Source: Vicia villosa
Taxonomy: Eukaryota; Streptophyta; Magnoliopsida; Fabales; Fabaceae
DNA: 64,000 nt
NCBI RefSeq assembly: GCF_029867415.1
Contig: NC_081184.1
Location: 78,094,364-78,158,363, forward strand
Direction of reading: 5' to 3'
Positions within the stretch are counted from its first letter, which is position 1; each line of letters begins with the position of its first letter. A program made the position numbers and the translations under genes. Below are positions 22,201 to 33,066 of the stretch, one piece after another. A model generated the notes under the pieces. It was not told the origin of the DNA. It did not search any database and saw nothing but the letters and a program-made list of their open reading frames with translations.

Positions 22201-23201
22201 TTGTTATTTTGTTGCTTTATGTGGATGATATTCTCATAGCAAGCAACAGTGTCGAAGATGTGATGAGGGTGAAGGCTGAACTCAATAAGGAGTTCGATAT
22301 GAAGGATCTGGGAGCTGCTTCCAGGATTCTTGGAATTGACATTCGAAGAGATAGAAAGAAGTCGAAGTTATGCATATCTCAAGAGGCATATCTACGGAAG
22401 ATTCTTGAAAAGTTTGGTATGTCGAATTCGAAGCCAGTTGTGACTCCAACAAACCCTCAATTCAAGCTGAGTATTGATCAGTGTCCCAGTACTGATGTCG
22501 AAAGAGCCTATATGAATAGCATTCCGTATGCTAATATAGTTGGTTCTTTGATGTATGCTATGGTCTGTACTAGACCCGACATAGCATACGCAGTAAGTCT
22601 TGTAAGCAGGTACATGGCGAATCCTGGAAAGGCTCACTGGCAAGCATTGAAGTGGATTTTAAGGTACATAAATGGGTCTCTGAATAGAGTCCTAATTTAT
22701 GGTGGAGCCTTGGGTGAAGATAGTAAAGCAGTAATAGAAGGATATGTCGACTCTGATTATGCAGGTTGTATGGATTCCAGAAAATCTATTTCTGGATATG
22801 TTTTCACTATGTTTGGCACTGCAATTAGTTGGAAAGCAACACTTCAGAAGGTTGTTGTTCTATCAACCACTGAAGCGGAGTATATTGCCCTAACTGAAGC
22901 TGTGAAAGAAGCATTGTGGCTTGAAGGTTTTGCGAAGGAGCTGAAACTTCAAGGTCGAGGTATCACTGTTAAATGTGATAGTCAAAGTGCAATACACCTG
23001 TCGAAGAATTCAGCCTATCATGAGCGAACTAAGCACATTGATGTGAGGCTGCATTTCGTCAGAGGAGTAATCGAGCGTGGAGAAGTCCAAGTGCTGAAGG
23101 TTTCGACTGAAGACAATGCTGCTGATATGATCACCAAGACATTGCCGAGTTGCAAGTTTTTCCACTGTATGCAGTTGATAAAGCTGCATGAAGAAAGCTA
23201 G
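19239..23201 (+). CDS. Copia Gag-Pol polyprotein, intact
   Basis: One 1320-aa frame encodes all copia functions in the order typical of Ty1/copia. Gag (UBN2-type, about 1-200) is followed by a CCHC zinc knuckle CYHCKKEGHTRKVC (about 233-246) and an aspartic protease with MDSG (about 286). The integrase runs from GHVSE and the zinc-binding region to the DDE core, with HADLWGP near 478, TDNG near 542 and the Glu in QQNGLAERFNRT near 577. Reverse transcriptase carries YVDDIL near 994. RNase H carries DSDYAG near 1171 and TEAEY near 1210. The frame is open further upstream to a GTG at 19224, but the first ATG is 19239, only 25 bp after the LTR. It replicates the element through virus-like particles in the cytoplasm. 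TNT1/Tork affinity is judged from motif style. No stop or frameshift is seen. Confidence 0.95.
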   Translation: MPSTKYEIEKFSGVNDFGLWRLKMKALLVQQGCLEALKGEAAMNAALTAAEKTTMIEKAHSAILLSLGDKVLRQVSKETTESGLWVKLESLYMTKSLVNRVYLKQALYSFKMIEDKVLAEQLDMFNKLILDLENIDVKIDDEDQALLLLCSLPRSHAHFKETLLYGRESLTFEEVQSALYSKDLNERKEHKPSTVGEGLAVKGKLLRKDGKFDKKKGKSQSKSYGGEASGIRCYHCKKEGHTRKVCPERLKYHGGKDNGNAAIVQDDFESSDVLVVSSSDSKKEWIMDSGCTWHMTPNKDLFEELCDQDGGSVLLGNNKACKIAGVGSVRFKLHDESIRLLTEVRYVPDLKRNLLSLGEFDKKGYVFQGEKSILRVMKGSKEVLRGVKKQGLYTLEAEVVSGSTNVASTKSLSKTEIWHMRLGHVSERGLVELGKQNLLGGDKIEKLKFCEPCVLGKSCRVKFNKGKQRTHGSLDYIHADLWGPARCPSHSGARYFLSIVDDYSRKLWVFIQKTKDETFENFKSWKTLVENQTGRKVKRLRTDNGLEFCNEAFDSFCAASGIARHKTTAGTPQQNGLAERFNRTILERVRCMLTSAGLTKGFWAETVSTATYLINRCPSTALDMKTPEEVWSGHPPDLDKLRVFSCVAYAHIRQDKVEPRALKCMFMEYPEGVKAYRLWCLEPGHRRCITSRDVVFNEAEMAFKKTDDVGRSTETSDEELEQVEIPVEVEHVDAELHIPDEVEEEAEDAEVEETDDDYLLSRDRSRRVIKPPQRLGYADLIAYALISASEVLDEEPRDYKEVMRSRNKTEWLKAMDDEIKSLHDNHTWELIKKPAGARLVSCKWIFKVKEGIEGVTSKRYKARLVARGFTQKEGVDFNDVFSPVVKHRSIRMLLAMVAQFDLELEQMDVKTVFLYGDLDETILMRQPEGYVEKGKEDYVCKLKRSLYGLKQSPRQWNRRFDKFMARISFIRSQFDHCVYFRFRPGNSFVILLLYVDDILIASNSVEDVMRVKAELNKEFDMKDLGAASRILGIDIRRDRKKSKLCISQEAYLRKILEKFGMSNSKPVVTPTNPQFKLSIDQCPSTDVERAYMNSIPYANIVGSLMYAMVCTRPDIAYAVSLVSRYMANPGKAHWQALKWILRYINGSLNRVLIYGGALGEDSKAVIEGYVDSDYAGCMDSRKSISGYVFTMFGTAISWKATLQKVVVLSTTEAEYIALTEAVKEALWLEGFAKELKLQGRGITVKCDSQSAIHLSKNSAYHERTKHIDVRLHFVRGVIERGEVQVLKVSTEDNAADMITKTLPSCKFFHCMQLIKLHEES

Positions 23202-23243
23202 TCTGTTCCTTGACGTTGTAGAGTTAGGTCCAAGGTGGAGATT

Positions 23244-23734
23244 TGTGAGATATTGGATCGAACTCTAGTATTGTCGAAGGGTAGCTTCTTGGTTCGACAG
23301 TTCGACAGAGTTAAGCATGAAGTCGAAGGATTGTTCACATGCTGGTGTCGAAGTGTGCATGTTGTAGTCGAAGATGGGTCTAGCATGCAGATGTCGAAGA
23401 TGCTAGGGTTGTTAGCATGTTAAATTAGGTTTTAGTGTTTAAACCCTAATTTGTTAAGTTAGCTTGTTTATTAAGTTGGCTTGTGTAATGGGCCTTGCTG
23501 AAAAAGCCCATTAGTTAGTATGTTAGGTTTTATTATAAATAGCATACTAGTCTCTCATCATTGCTAAGCTGCAAATCCTAATTTAGGGTGAGAGAGGTTA
23601 TTTGTTATTCTTGTAAACTTGTAATCTTGTTTTAAGAGAAAGTGAAAGAATAGCAGTTATAACCAATTCTTGTGTTCTTATTCTCTTCCCTAATTCCCTA
23701 TTATACTTTGTTATTGGTATCGTTTTTCACAACA
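23244..23734 (+). repeat. E2 3' LTR
   Basis: Second copy of the 491-bp LTR, with its TATA at 23534-23542. It is followed by the right target duplication ATTAC (23735-23739). Confidence 0.95.
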
Positions 23735-23739
23735 ATTAC

Positions 23740-23871
23740 CCTAGAGGAGCAGGCATATATTAGCAAGCTTTATTCAGATTAATTGTAGGCAATCTTAGGT
23801 CTAACTACAAGGCACCATACTGGACCTGTATTAGCGAGGGACATCAAAGACATCTTAGTCATGTTTTCTAA
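23740..23871. other. CslB 3' flank resumed after the copia insertion
   Basis: From about 23810 this aligns with 33305-33405 downstream of gene 2 (shared text such as GACATCTTA and CATGTTTTC). No gene. Confidence 0.5.
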
Positions 23872-23879
23872 GCTTGTAG

Positions 23880-24276
23880 CATGGTTTTAAATTGCACTCC
23901 GCATGCAATTCCATTGCTTATTAAAAAAACCGCAATTGCAGCCGCAATATAGCAGATGTGGTAGCCTCCGCAACCGCATCAGACCATAACTGTGGTGTGA
24001 TTTAATATCACGCGTCTAGCCGCACTAGAAACCATATCGCACAATTTCATACATATTTTTTCAAGTATTTTCAATAAATTTCATAGTTTGAAATCTCAAA
24101 AACTCAATTTACATTGAAAAACCTTAACATTAAGTGTTTTTTAACATTGTCTTTCGATCATTTGTCATAAAAAATTCACGCCACAACGGTTACAATATGC
24201 ATCACAGCAACCACAATACTCGCAGCACCCGCAACCGCAACCGCATCCGCGACCGTAACCGCAATTTAAAACAATG
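23880..24276. mobile_element. hAT-like MITE (397 bp) with 8-bp target duplication
   Basis: The ends CATGGTTTTAAATTGC and (reverse complement of the right end) CATTGTTTTAAATTGC are inverted repeats. The flanks carry GCTTGTAG at 23872-23879 and 24277-24284, an 8-bp target duplication as expected for hAT-type transposition. The interior is rich in repeated CCGCAACCGCA triplet-like text. The paralogous site after gene 2 (about 33408-33422) lacks the insert and reads as an empty site. No transposase is encoded. Confidence 0.8.
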
Positions 24277-24284
24277 GCTTGTAG

Positions 24285-24420
24285 TGCCTAAGCATTAGAG
24301 TGGGAACTCCATTTTCATATAACATTTTAGCTCTTGTTAAATGGTCCCTAATATATTTGAATTAAGATAATATAAGTGAGCTTTTTGATTGAAATTTAAC
24401 TTCAATGCCATTGTGACACA
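24285..24420. other. End of the duplicated CslB 3' flank
   Basis: Aligns with 33420-33560 after gene 2 and ends where that copy is interrupted by an inverted LTR. It marks the right end of the tandem duplication unit as far as can be seen. Confidence 0.55.
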
Positions 24421-24790
24421 TCTTTTATGGACCTATGGAAACATGATCGCGAATGTAATAATATCTCAGAGGGTACAGTGTTATTTCAAAGGACAAGATA
24501 TCTCAAAGGATGCAATGATATCTCTGAAGGGCGCAATCATATTCTGAAGTGATCAATGATATCCTAGTGGAACAATAATAACCTGAAGAATGCAATGATA
24601 CTCATGCGTAGTCTTTATAAGAATATAAGAGAGGACAAACTTAGTAAGAGTTTCATCATTAATACTCTGTCTTCCGTTAGTTTTTACGATTGGTACAAGA
24701 GACCAATTGATTGTTTCAACTCTTCTTAGAGTTTTTTGTTGTAAGGGTTGCACCCCTGGTGCGATTTCTTATTAATCAATTGCCTATTGA
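24420..24790 (+). other. Unclassified repeat-like stretch ending in an A-run; possible LINE 3' end
   Basis: Imperfect repeats of GCAATGATATC spaced about 25 bp occupy 24450-24600. The stretch ends GCCTATTG followed by nine A at about 24791, as retroposon 3' ends do. No coding remnant was recognised. Confidence 0.3.
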
Positions 24791-24925
24791 AAAAAAAATA
24801 CTTGTTAAGAATTTCAGCATATTTCCTGTTGTTCTATAAACTATTCAATTCTTTACATCTATTAGACTTATCTTAGAAAATTTATCATCGGTGGCCAGAA
24901 GCATAATCATATCATTAGACCACTT

Positions 24926-25690
24926 TTATAGTATATCTTCTGAATTTCTTACACAATTTAAGTTTAATAATTTTTTAGATTTAGTTTCTTCATAGTAAGG
25001 TTTAAACTTTTCTGAAACTTTTGTCCATTTTCCACTAGCCTTTGTATAACCATTTTGATTCCTAGTTTCATTTTCATAGTTTTCCCAAGAACTACGAGGA
25101 TTCCAGTTCTCTTCATGTTTTCTTTTTTGTTTAGAATTACTTGTTTCTCCTTTTTCCATAAATATTTCGTCTATATCTCATTCAGATCTTAATTCTGATC
25201 CTATTTCTGAAGAATTATAATTTAATATTACTTCTTCATTTTCTTCCTTAGTTTCTTTTTTTTTTTTTCTATTTTTTCTACTTGTTTATTTTCTTCTTCT
25301 ATTATTTGTAGTTGTTCCATTAATTGTCTAATTTCTTCAATATCATTAGATCTTCTTAATGCTTCTATGTATTCAGTTTTTATCCCCTCCATAAAGATGA
25401 TGGGTTTATTAACATAAATGTAGTTATAGGTTCTTGTTTAACTACTTTTAGTTGTATTACTTCTTTTGATCTAATTAATATTTCTTCTAAATCTAATATT
25501 GTTATACTTCTATTACTTTGTTCATGTTTTAACAACGTTTCTAATTGATAAAGAATTTTCCTAATTTTTTAAATATTTATATCTTCATTAATTTCTCTAT
25601 CTCTATTAATTTCATCAAGATTTCTAAATCCAGTAACATTTGCAAACTTGGATTTTGTAGCCGATCCTACAAGTTAACTGTAAACAAGAG
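24926..25690 (-). pseudogene. Decayed AT-rich coding fragment of unknown origin, minus strand
   Basis: Reading leftward from about 25690, segments of Lys/Glu/Asn-rich protein alternate between frames, with at least two stops or shifts. The last segment (24926-25159, 77 codons) contains SWENYENETRNQNGYTKASG and KSKKLLNLNC. The composition and the Lys/Glu-rich coiled-coil style are unlike the neighbouring genes. An endogenous pararetrovirus (Caulimoviridae-like) or a retroelement Gag are both possible; I cannot decide from the sequence alone. Confidence 0.35.
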
Positions 25691-26097
25691 GTTAGAGATT
25701 GTTAGTTAGAAATCAGTGCAAACAGGCGCACCTAGACGTAATACATTTTTTTCTGACTGAGGTGAAAATTTGGTAATGAAGTGAATTATTGATAGCAGTA
25801 TTTGATTTAATTATCACATTGAGTAAATTTCCAACACAATCTGTCTATTTCAAATTTAAAATGTTTTTAACTTCATGTTATATTTTGACAGCAACAAAAT
25901 TGATGGTGTGTAAGTTATATTTTTTATCTCTAAAAGTTTCATAATGGTTCTTATCACATAGTTTCACAAATGACGCATCGGTTAAAACATATCATCAATT
26001 TTAAATACAAAAATCTAGAAGAAAAATAAAAGACATATAAATTTAAAATAGAGAAATTAAACACGTAAATCAACTAAAATATGATACATAAACTTAA
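25691..26097. other. AT-rich intergenic DNA; nothing recognised
   Basis: No ORF of note, no repeat structure and no similarity to other parts of the window was seen. The shared promoter block of CslB gene 2 begins at about 26098. Confidence 0.5.
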
Positions 26098-26199
26098 AAG
26101 TTAATAGCCATACATGGAAATGGAGTTACGTTTGATACTCTCATACGCCAAACCAATTTGTATTCTGCTGATTCCAAATTTGTTCAATCAGTTGTCTGT

Positions 26200-26262
26200 C
26201 ATTCTATAATTTGTACTGATTCTATAATTTGTACTGATTCTATAATTTGTACTGATTCTACA
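26200..26262 (+). repeat. 18-bp triplication in the gene 2 promoter
   Basis: ATAATTTGTACTGATTCT is repeated three times in tandem. Gene 1 has a single copy at the matching place (about 14119). Confidence 0.8.
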
Positions 26263-26337
26263 CGAGTCACATTCTACAACTTGCTAGTCTTTTAATATTT
26301 TAAAATTGTAACCAAGCAAATAACTCTCCTTTTCTGC

Positions 26338-26346
26338 TATAAATAT
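26338..26346 (+). promoter_or_regulatory. TATA box of CslB gene 2
   Basis: TATAAATAT lies 100 bp before the ATG at 26438, the same spacing as in gene 1. Confidence 0.65.
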
Positions 26347-26437
26347 ATTGCTTAAAACCAAACATTTTTGGACTAGAAAATCACCATATATACTCAAAGA
26401 GGTTCTCTAATCTAATCACCTTAGCTATAAAAAAACT

Positions 26438-27013
26438 ATGGCCAATCCAAACTATGTGCTTCCTTTGTATGAAAAAAATTGGTACAAACACAATTATAAA
26501 AGAGTATTGGATAGCATAATTTTAATCCTTCTTTTGTTGCTGCTTGGTTACCGTTTTATATCTGTCAACCACTATTCTGTTCCTTGGTTTGTTGCTTTCA
26601 TGTGTGAATCTTGGTTCACCTTAGGTTGGATTTTCACCATTTCCACTCAATGGACTCCTGCTCTTGTCAAAACATACCCTCAACATCTCCTCCAAAGGTA
26701 TTTGACTCACATATACAACTGTTAGTTTTAGTGTGGGAATCATGATACCAATTTCAACCTAACGATATTATTAGGTTTAAATAATTTTTTTGTCCCCACA
26801 ATTTAGCGTGTTTTTGATTTTTATTCTTATATTTTTTTTCTTCGATATGGTCCTTAAATATTGAGTTTCTTTTGGATTTAGTCCCTAAAACTAAAATCCG
26901 TAGAAAAATTTGAAACAAAAAAATACAGGATGAAAATAAATAACACGCTAACTTACAGAGACCAACTGACTATTTAAGCCATATTATTATTTTAATTGAA
27001 CTAAGATTTAAGG

Positions 27014-27108
<95 letters not shown>

Positions 27109-30100
27109 CTTATTATAACAATTAATTTTATAATTTTTTCTTCAACAAACGAATTGTTAATATTACTTTCTTACTTAATATATATAATTTTTATTCTAAT
27201 CTTTTGGGTTATTTATGTTTTTAATTACATTAATTTTATTATTAAATTGAATTTTATTAAATAAAATAAATTTTTTTAATATTCTTAGTAGAGAAGTTAA
27301 CTGATTTGAAATAAAACTGATAAGAGAATTTTTATAAAAAAACTAATATTATGTTGATATTTTAATGGAACAATAATTTAAGAAAAAATATTGTAAGAAA
27401 ACCCTAATTATGAGAACATTGGAATAATTATTTTAGTTAATTAACTTTTGAAATTCAACTAATATCATCAAATGCCCTAAAATATCATTTTTCTTTCAAA
27501 ATTTTATACATAAAATAAGAAAAGATTAACAAGTAAATCACAAATGACCAAAATATTGTAACTTGTTATTCAATTTAAATCTCATAGTCGTCATAAAAAA
27601 TTCAAATTCACTTTTGTCTCTCTTCCTCTCACAAGCCCTTTAGATCCACTCTTGTCTCAATATACAAATTATCTTATTAAATATGTAAACATTTTGTTTT
27701 TATTTTTACAACAAATTTAATCAATTTTATTTACGTATTATTATTAAAAATATTAATTAATTTATTTATAAATTTTGATAAAAGTTAGAATTTAATTTTT
27801 GAAATCGAATAATACTCAATAGCCACATATACAATTAACTTTTCATCTCACAAAGAGATCATTATCAGAGTAAAAACTATTTTATTTTAATTAATAATTT
27901 TTATTATTTGACATACAAAATTCTTATTTTTAAATATTAAAGTGTATTTTTTCTCTCACAAATCACTATAACAAAATACCTATTTTATTTTAATTAATAA
28001 GTTTCTTTATTGAAGACACATAATTCTTATTTTTAAATGTCAAATTTTCTCTTTTTCTCACAAGTTATTTTCAGCAAAATACCTATTTAATTTTAATTAA
28101 CAATTGTCTTGATTTTAAAAGCAAAATTTTTATTTTCAAATGTCAAAGTTTTATTTTTTCTCACGGACAACTATCAACAAAATACATATTTTATTTAAAT
28201 TAATAATTGTCTTTATTTTAGACGAAAATTTTTATTTTCAAATGTCAATATTTTTATTTTTCTTACAGACCAATATCAACAAAATATGTATTTATTTTAA
28301 TTTAGAATTTTCCTTATTTGAGACGAAAAAAATTTATATTTTAAAATGTAAAACTTTCTCTTTTTTTAACAGGTCATTATCAGTAAAATACCTATTTTAT
28401 TTTAATTACAATTATTTTAATTTGAGACACAAAATTTTTAATTTCAATTCTTTATGCATTTCACAAGCTCTTTAATTTTATAAAATTATTTAATATAACT
28501 GAGTTTATATATTATCATTATTTATTTATAAATAAATAATTTAGGATAAATTTACTTTTATATATAAATAAAATTTATATGATATTAATTAAATTTACTT
28601 GTGAAGACACTCGAATATTTTGCTGGTATATGTAGAAAATACACTATGTTTATCGAAAGGGATTACAGACACTCCAATACTTTATTTATTTAAGTCTAAT
28701 TTATTCCGACCTATTCAATGAAAAGATTAAGTTTAAGTATATTTTAAAATTTATTTAATTTAATTAGGACAAAATTAAATTATTAAAAAAATTTATGAAT
28801 GATTATAGATGGTTTTATATATGCATGTCTAATAGAAAATAGGTTAAATAGTAGAAGAAAATTTAGACACAGTATTTTAGGTGTGATTTTTATTATTTTT
28901 CAATAAAAATATGACAAATGTATTTAAATATTATTTAGGAAGTAAAAATACGAAAAAAATTTATCTGTAGAAAAAATTTATACACTTATTATATTTTTAT
29001 TAAAAAATAGTAAAAATCATACTTAAAAATTGTATCTAAATTTTCACCTAAAGAATATATAAAATGATGTGTTGTCTATTTAAAAAGTTGATAAAATATT
29101 GAAAGCATTAATGGAAAACAAACTTTTAAATATGTTTTCACATCATAAGAATTTTTAAAAGCTCATGTTAGACAAAAAAAAAATTATAATAGATCATTAG
29201 TGAGACTCAAACCTTAAAAATATATCGTAGGTAAGAATCAGTTTTTCTAAGGTTATTCCCACCCATATTCATGATACAATTTGGCGAGAAAATCAAATTA
29301 AATCGAACCAGATTAAAAGCCCGCTTGAACATAATGGAACAGTTTCAATGTCTTTATTACCGAATTAAAATAATTAGTTTTAATATATGGGTTGGTATTT
29401 CAGAACAATACCAAATCCTTATAAAAAAAGTTTTTTTCAAACTGAAAAATTAAGACATAATTTTTCTTTTTAGAATTTTTTGTAATGTTAGTATATACTC
29501 CATATGTTTTTGATGGCTAACAAAATATTTTCATTGCTGTCAGCATAGAAGAACTTCCAGCAGTGGATTTATTTGTGACAACAGCAGACGACGAGTTAGA
29601 ACCACCAATCATCACAGTAAACACAGTCCTATCACTATTATCACTCGACTACCCATCTCACAAACTATCTTGTTACGTTTCAGACGATGCATGTTCTCCT
29701 CTAATCTTCTACGCTCTTCAACAAGCTTCAAATTTTGCAAAACATTGGGTCCCTTTTTGTAAAAAATACAACATACAAATTCGAGCTCCATTTCGTTACT
29801 TCAATTATGACAACGAGTGCACCACAAATAATGAAGAATTCAGAAAAGAGTGGTTGCAGATGAAGGTAAGTGACAAGTTGTTGCATGGATTATTCTGCCA
29901 CAAAATGCTAAACGGTTTTTGTTTTGCATGTGTCTACTGATAGGATATGTATGAGAATCTTAGCCATGAAATTGATGTGGACCCAAAATCAATTCCAAAT
30001 TTACTTGAAGGAGAACTTGCAGTTTTTTCTGATACAAATCGGACAAATCATCTAGCTATTATCAAGGTATTATTTATTGCTGTTCCGGTCGACCTCCAAT

Positions 30101-33066
30101 TTACATCATTGGGACTATGCGGTATTGTCTGCTTTATGTGTGGGAATCCTAATAACTTTGTCATTTAGAAAATTGTCTAGTTAGATAAAGATATATAAAT
30201 GATATGTATATAAATTCAATTTTAAGATTACAACATGACTTTCAAATTATTTGAGTTTTATAGCCTTAAATTAGTAGGTGTCATTGCATCTCAAAGATAT
30301 AGGGGAGTGTAATTTTTTTTTTTTAAGTGTTAGTAACTTATTTCATTGGTTTGATTCATGAAACTAGTCATTATGCATTGTCAAATCAAAACTATAGCAT
30401 TATTCGTATAGGTTGGTTTTCATGGAAAAATCTAAAATATTTATTTAAACTTCTAAGGCTATATACCTAACAAAACAATAATTTTTAATACTGACATGCA
30501 TAATGAATTTATAAGGTTATTTGGGAGAACAAGGAAATGGTGGAAGATGGATTGCCACATTTGATTTACTTATCTAGAGAGAAGAGGCCAAAGCAACCAC
30601 ATCATTTTAAAGCTGGTGCCATGAATGTCTTGGTAAATTCTTAAACATATCCTTAATTAGTTATTAGATAATGGTATTTGTTTATATGAGTAATTAACCA
30701 CATAATTAGCTTATTATAAACATTTAATTTAAGCTCCTTAATTTATATTCAGACTAGAGTCTCTGGATTGATTACCAATGCACCTTTCACGTTGAACGTC
30801 GATTGTGACATGTTTGTAAACAATCCAAAGATTGTTCAACATGCGATGTGTATTTTGCTTGATTCTAATGGTGAAAAAGAAATTGCTTTTGTTCAATGTC
30901 CTCAACAATTCTACGCTACACTTAAAGACGATCCTTTTGGAAATCAGATGACCATTATGTATAAGGTAATATATGAAACCATAAAATACAAATTAAACTT
31001 TCTTAATACATTAACTTTAATTTGATCCCTTTTTTAAATAACGCGTGCAGTATGTTATTGCCGGATTAGCAGGACTTCAAGGACCTTTTTATGGTGGAAC
31101 AAACTGTTTTCATAGAAGAAAAGTTATTTACGGTCTTTCTTCTAATGACGTGAAAAATGGTATGCACATATTAATGTAAACCTTTTCTTCTAATTAATTT
31201 TTTTATCTCTTATCGCATTCATAAAAATTGTTGTCTCTTTTACAATTTTGTTAATCAAATATCAATCTAAAAATAAACTCACACAAGTGTGTTACTTCTA
31301 GTTATACATAAAATTGTCATACTCTTAAGTATGTTAAGTTTTACATGTAGGGTCAAACAAGTTATTAGATGAGGATTTAAAACAAAAATTTGGAGCTTCC
31401 AACGAACTTACGAAATCAATTGTTCACGCTTTGGAAGGTATGACAAAGTCACCCAGTGAGATTAATGTAAAAAAAGCAGTTGAAGAAGCTAGTCAAGTTG
31501 CTTGTTATGGATATGAAAATGGAACTGCCTGGGGTAAACAGGTTTGTCACACAAACTTAGAATTTAACATATATTATCTCTGTAGCACCGGTACCTCTGA
31601 AATAGGTGTAGTTGTGTCAGTGTTGGTGTCTCAAACTAACACCAACACTTGTGGAATTAAAGTTTCTATTAATTTATGAAATTTTAGGTTGGTTGGCTGT
31701 ATGGATCAATAACCGAAGATGTCTTAACTGGACTAACAATACATCAAAAAGGTTGGAGATCAGAATTATGTACTCCAGATCCAATAGCTTTCACAGGTTG
31801 TGCTCCAAGTGATAACCCAACAAGTATGTCACAGTATAAAAGATGGTCCACAGGAATGCTTGAAATATTCTTTAGCAAGCATTGTCCTATTTTTGGTACC
31901 ATTTTTGCTAAACTTTCTTTTAGGCAACTCTTAGGTTATATGTGGATCATTAATTGGGGCTTCAACCCTTTTGCTCAAGTATGCTACTCTTGTCTCATTG
32001 CTTATTGCATCATTACAGACTCCTATTTCTTGCCAAAGGTGAGCATTGAAAAATACACACATACCTATCAATGTTAGTGCTACATAGAGTTATCTTTAAG
32101 TTTTTTTTAGGTTGTGTGTTTGTAAATCCTGATTAAACCATGACAAAATAGTTAGAAACTCTATTTAATTATGCTTTAACCATGACAAATATTTTATGAG
32201 GTTCTACTTAGCTACGATTTAGCATTAACAAATTTTTGGCATTGTGCGGTAGCTCTTGACTTGCACGTCTTCAATGACGGCTTTGGTGCTACACATGATC
32301 GTTTTAAGAATGTGCAAGGGGGACTATTGTACAGGATCCAAAATTTATCACGATTAAATCATGGCTAAAAGAGTCTCATAAAATATTTGTCATAGTTGAA
32401 GTATGAATAACTTATACAAAACCTCTAAAAACTTAAGACGACTCTAGTGCTAGTACTACGTATAGACAAACTCGTGACAACATAATAACACACTTATGTT
32501 TTGTTTGATTTCAGGATCAAGGCATATATATTCCTCTAACACTGGTTGTGATTTACAATGTATATACTCTCTGTGAATATTTAGCTTCAGGGCTGTCAAT
32601 AAGAGAATGGTGGAACAATGAAAGAATGTCAAAAATATCACCTATGAATGCTGGATTATGTGGATTTATTACCATGTTACTAAAATTACTAGGAATATCC
32701 AACACTGTTTTTGACATAACAAAGAAAGATCTTCCCCCATTTAGCAACGATGATAAGAATGCTGGTAGACACACGTTTGACGAGTCATTGATATTTTTGC
32801 CGGGAACTACTATCTTGTTGATGCAATTGTCATCAATATTTATCAAATTGCTAAGGCTTCAAAAACAGGAACTAAGAGGGAATTATGATTGTGAAATGGT
32901 TGAAATGTTATGTAGTGTTTATTTGATCATATGTTACTGGCCATTTCTTAGAGGATTGTTTGAGACAGGGAAATATGGGATTCCTTTGTCTACAATATGC
33001 AAAGGAGGAATATTGACATGTTTATTTGTATGTCTATGTAGAAGGACATTTTCAATTTTTGGTTGA
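26438..33066 (+). CDS. Cellulose synthase-like protein, CslB type (gene 2)
   Basis: Tandem paralogue of gene 1 with the same role and intron positions. Exons: 26438-26697, 29544-29865, 29944-30066, 30516-30632, 30753-30965, 31051-31159, 31351-31541, 31688-32038, 32515-33066. All borders are GT-AG and the joined frame gives 745 aa, one residue shorter than gene 1 because exon 6 lacks a codon at its start. Catalytic signature: DD at 134-135 followed by Ala rather than the usual Gly, DCD at 291-293, TED at 454-456 and QYKRW at 494-498. Membrane segments lie at both ends. Intron 1 is 2846 bp, against 225 bp in gene 1, and holds a long AT microsatellite and a 103-bp satellite-like array. Nothing in the exons suggests a pseudogene. 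CslB is preferred over CslH from the residue pattern, not from a tree. Confidence 0.88.
27016..27107 (+). repeat. (AT) microsatellite, about 46 units, in intron 1 of gene 2
   Basis: Uninterrupted alternating A and T over 92 bp. The site is absent from the 225-bp intron of gene 1. Confidence 0.95.
27845..28465 (+). repeat. About 103-bp AT-rich tandem repeat, six copies, in intron 1 of gene 2
   Basis: The landmark ACCTATTTTATTTTAATTA, or a close variant, recurs at about 27878, 27979, 28082, 28185, 28287 and 28391. Each is preceded by a CTCACA...TATCA stretch and followed by TTTGAGACA and ATTTTTAAATGTCAAA. Copies are clearly related but diverged, so the array is not recent. Open frames within it (28140-28475) are chance. 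Confidence 0.8.

Larger units (their letters stand above)
18723..23734 (+). mobile_element. E2: complete Ty1/copia element (TNT1/Tork-like), 5012 bp
   Basis: Two 491-bp LTRs (18723-19213 and 23244-23734) start TGTGAGATATTGG and end TTTCACAACA. By eye they differ at only two positions. They flank one uninterrupted polyprotein ORF. A polypurine tract (CCAAGGTGGAGA, 23230-23241) precedes the 3' LTR, and ATTAC is duplicated at both ends. Everything needed for transposition appears intact, so the element is young and possibly still active. It lies downstream of CslB gene 1 and has no counterpart beside gene 2, so it probably arrived after the gene duplication. Confidence 0.95.

Noticed and set aside
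28140..28475. 111-aa ORF in intron 1 of gene 2
   Set aside because: Lies in the AT-rich 103-bp tandem repeat; Phe/Ile/Lys-rich composition expected from AT-rich DNA.
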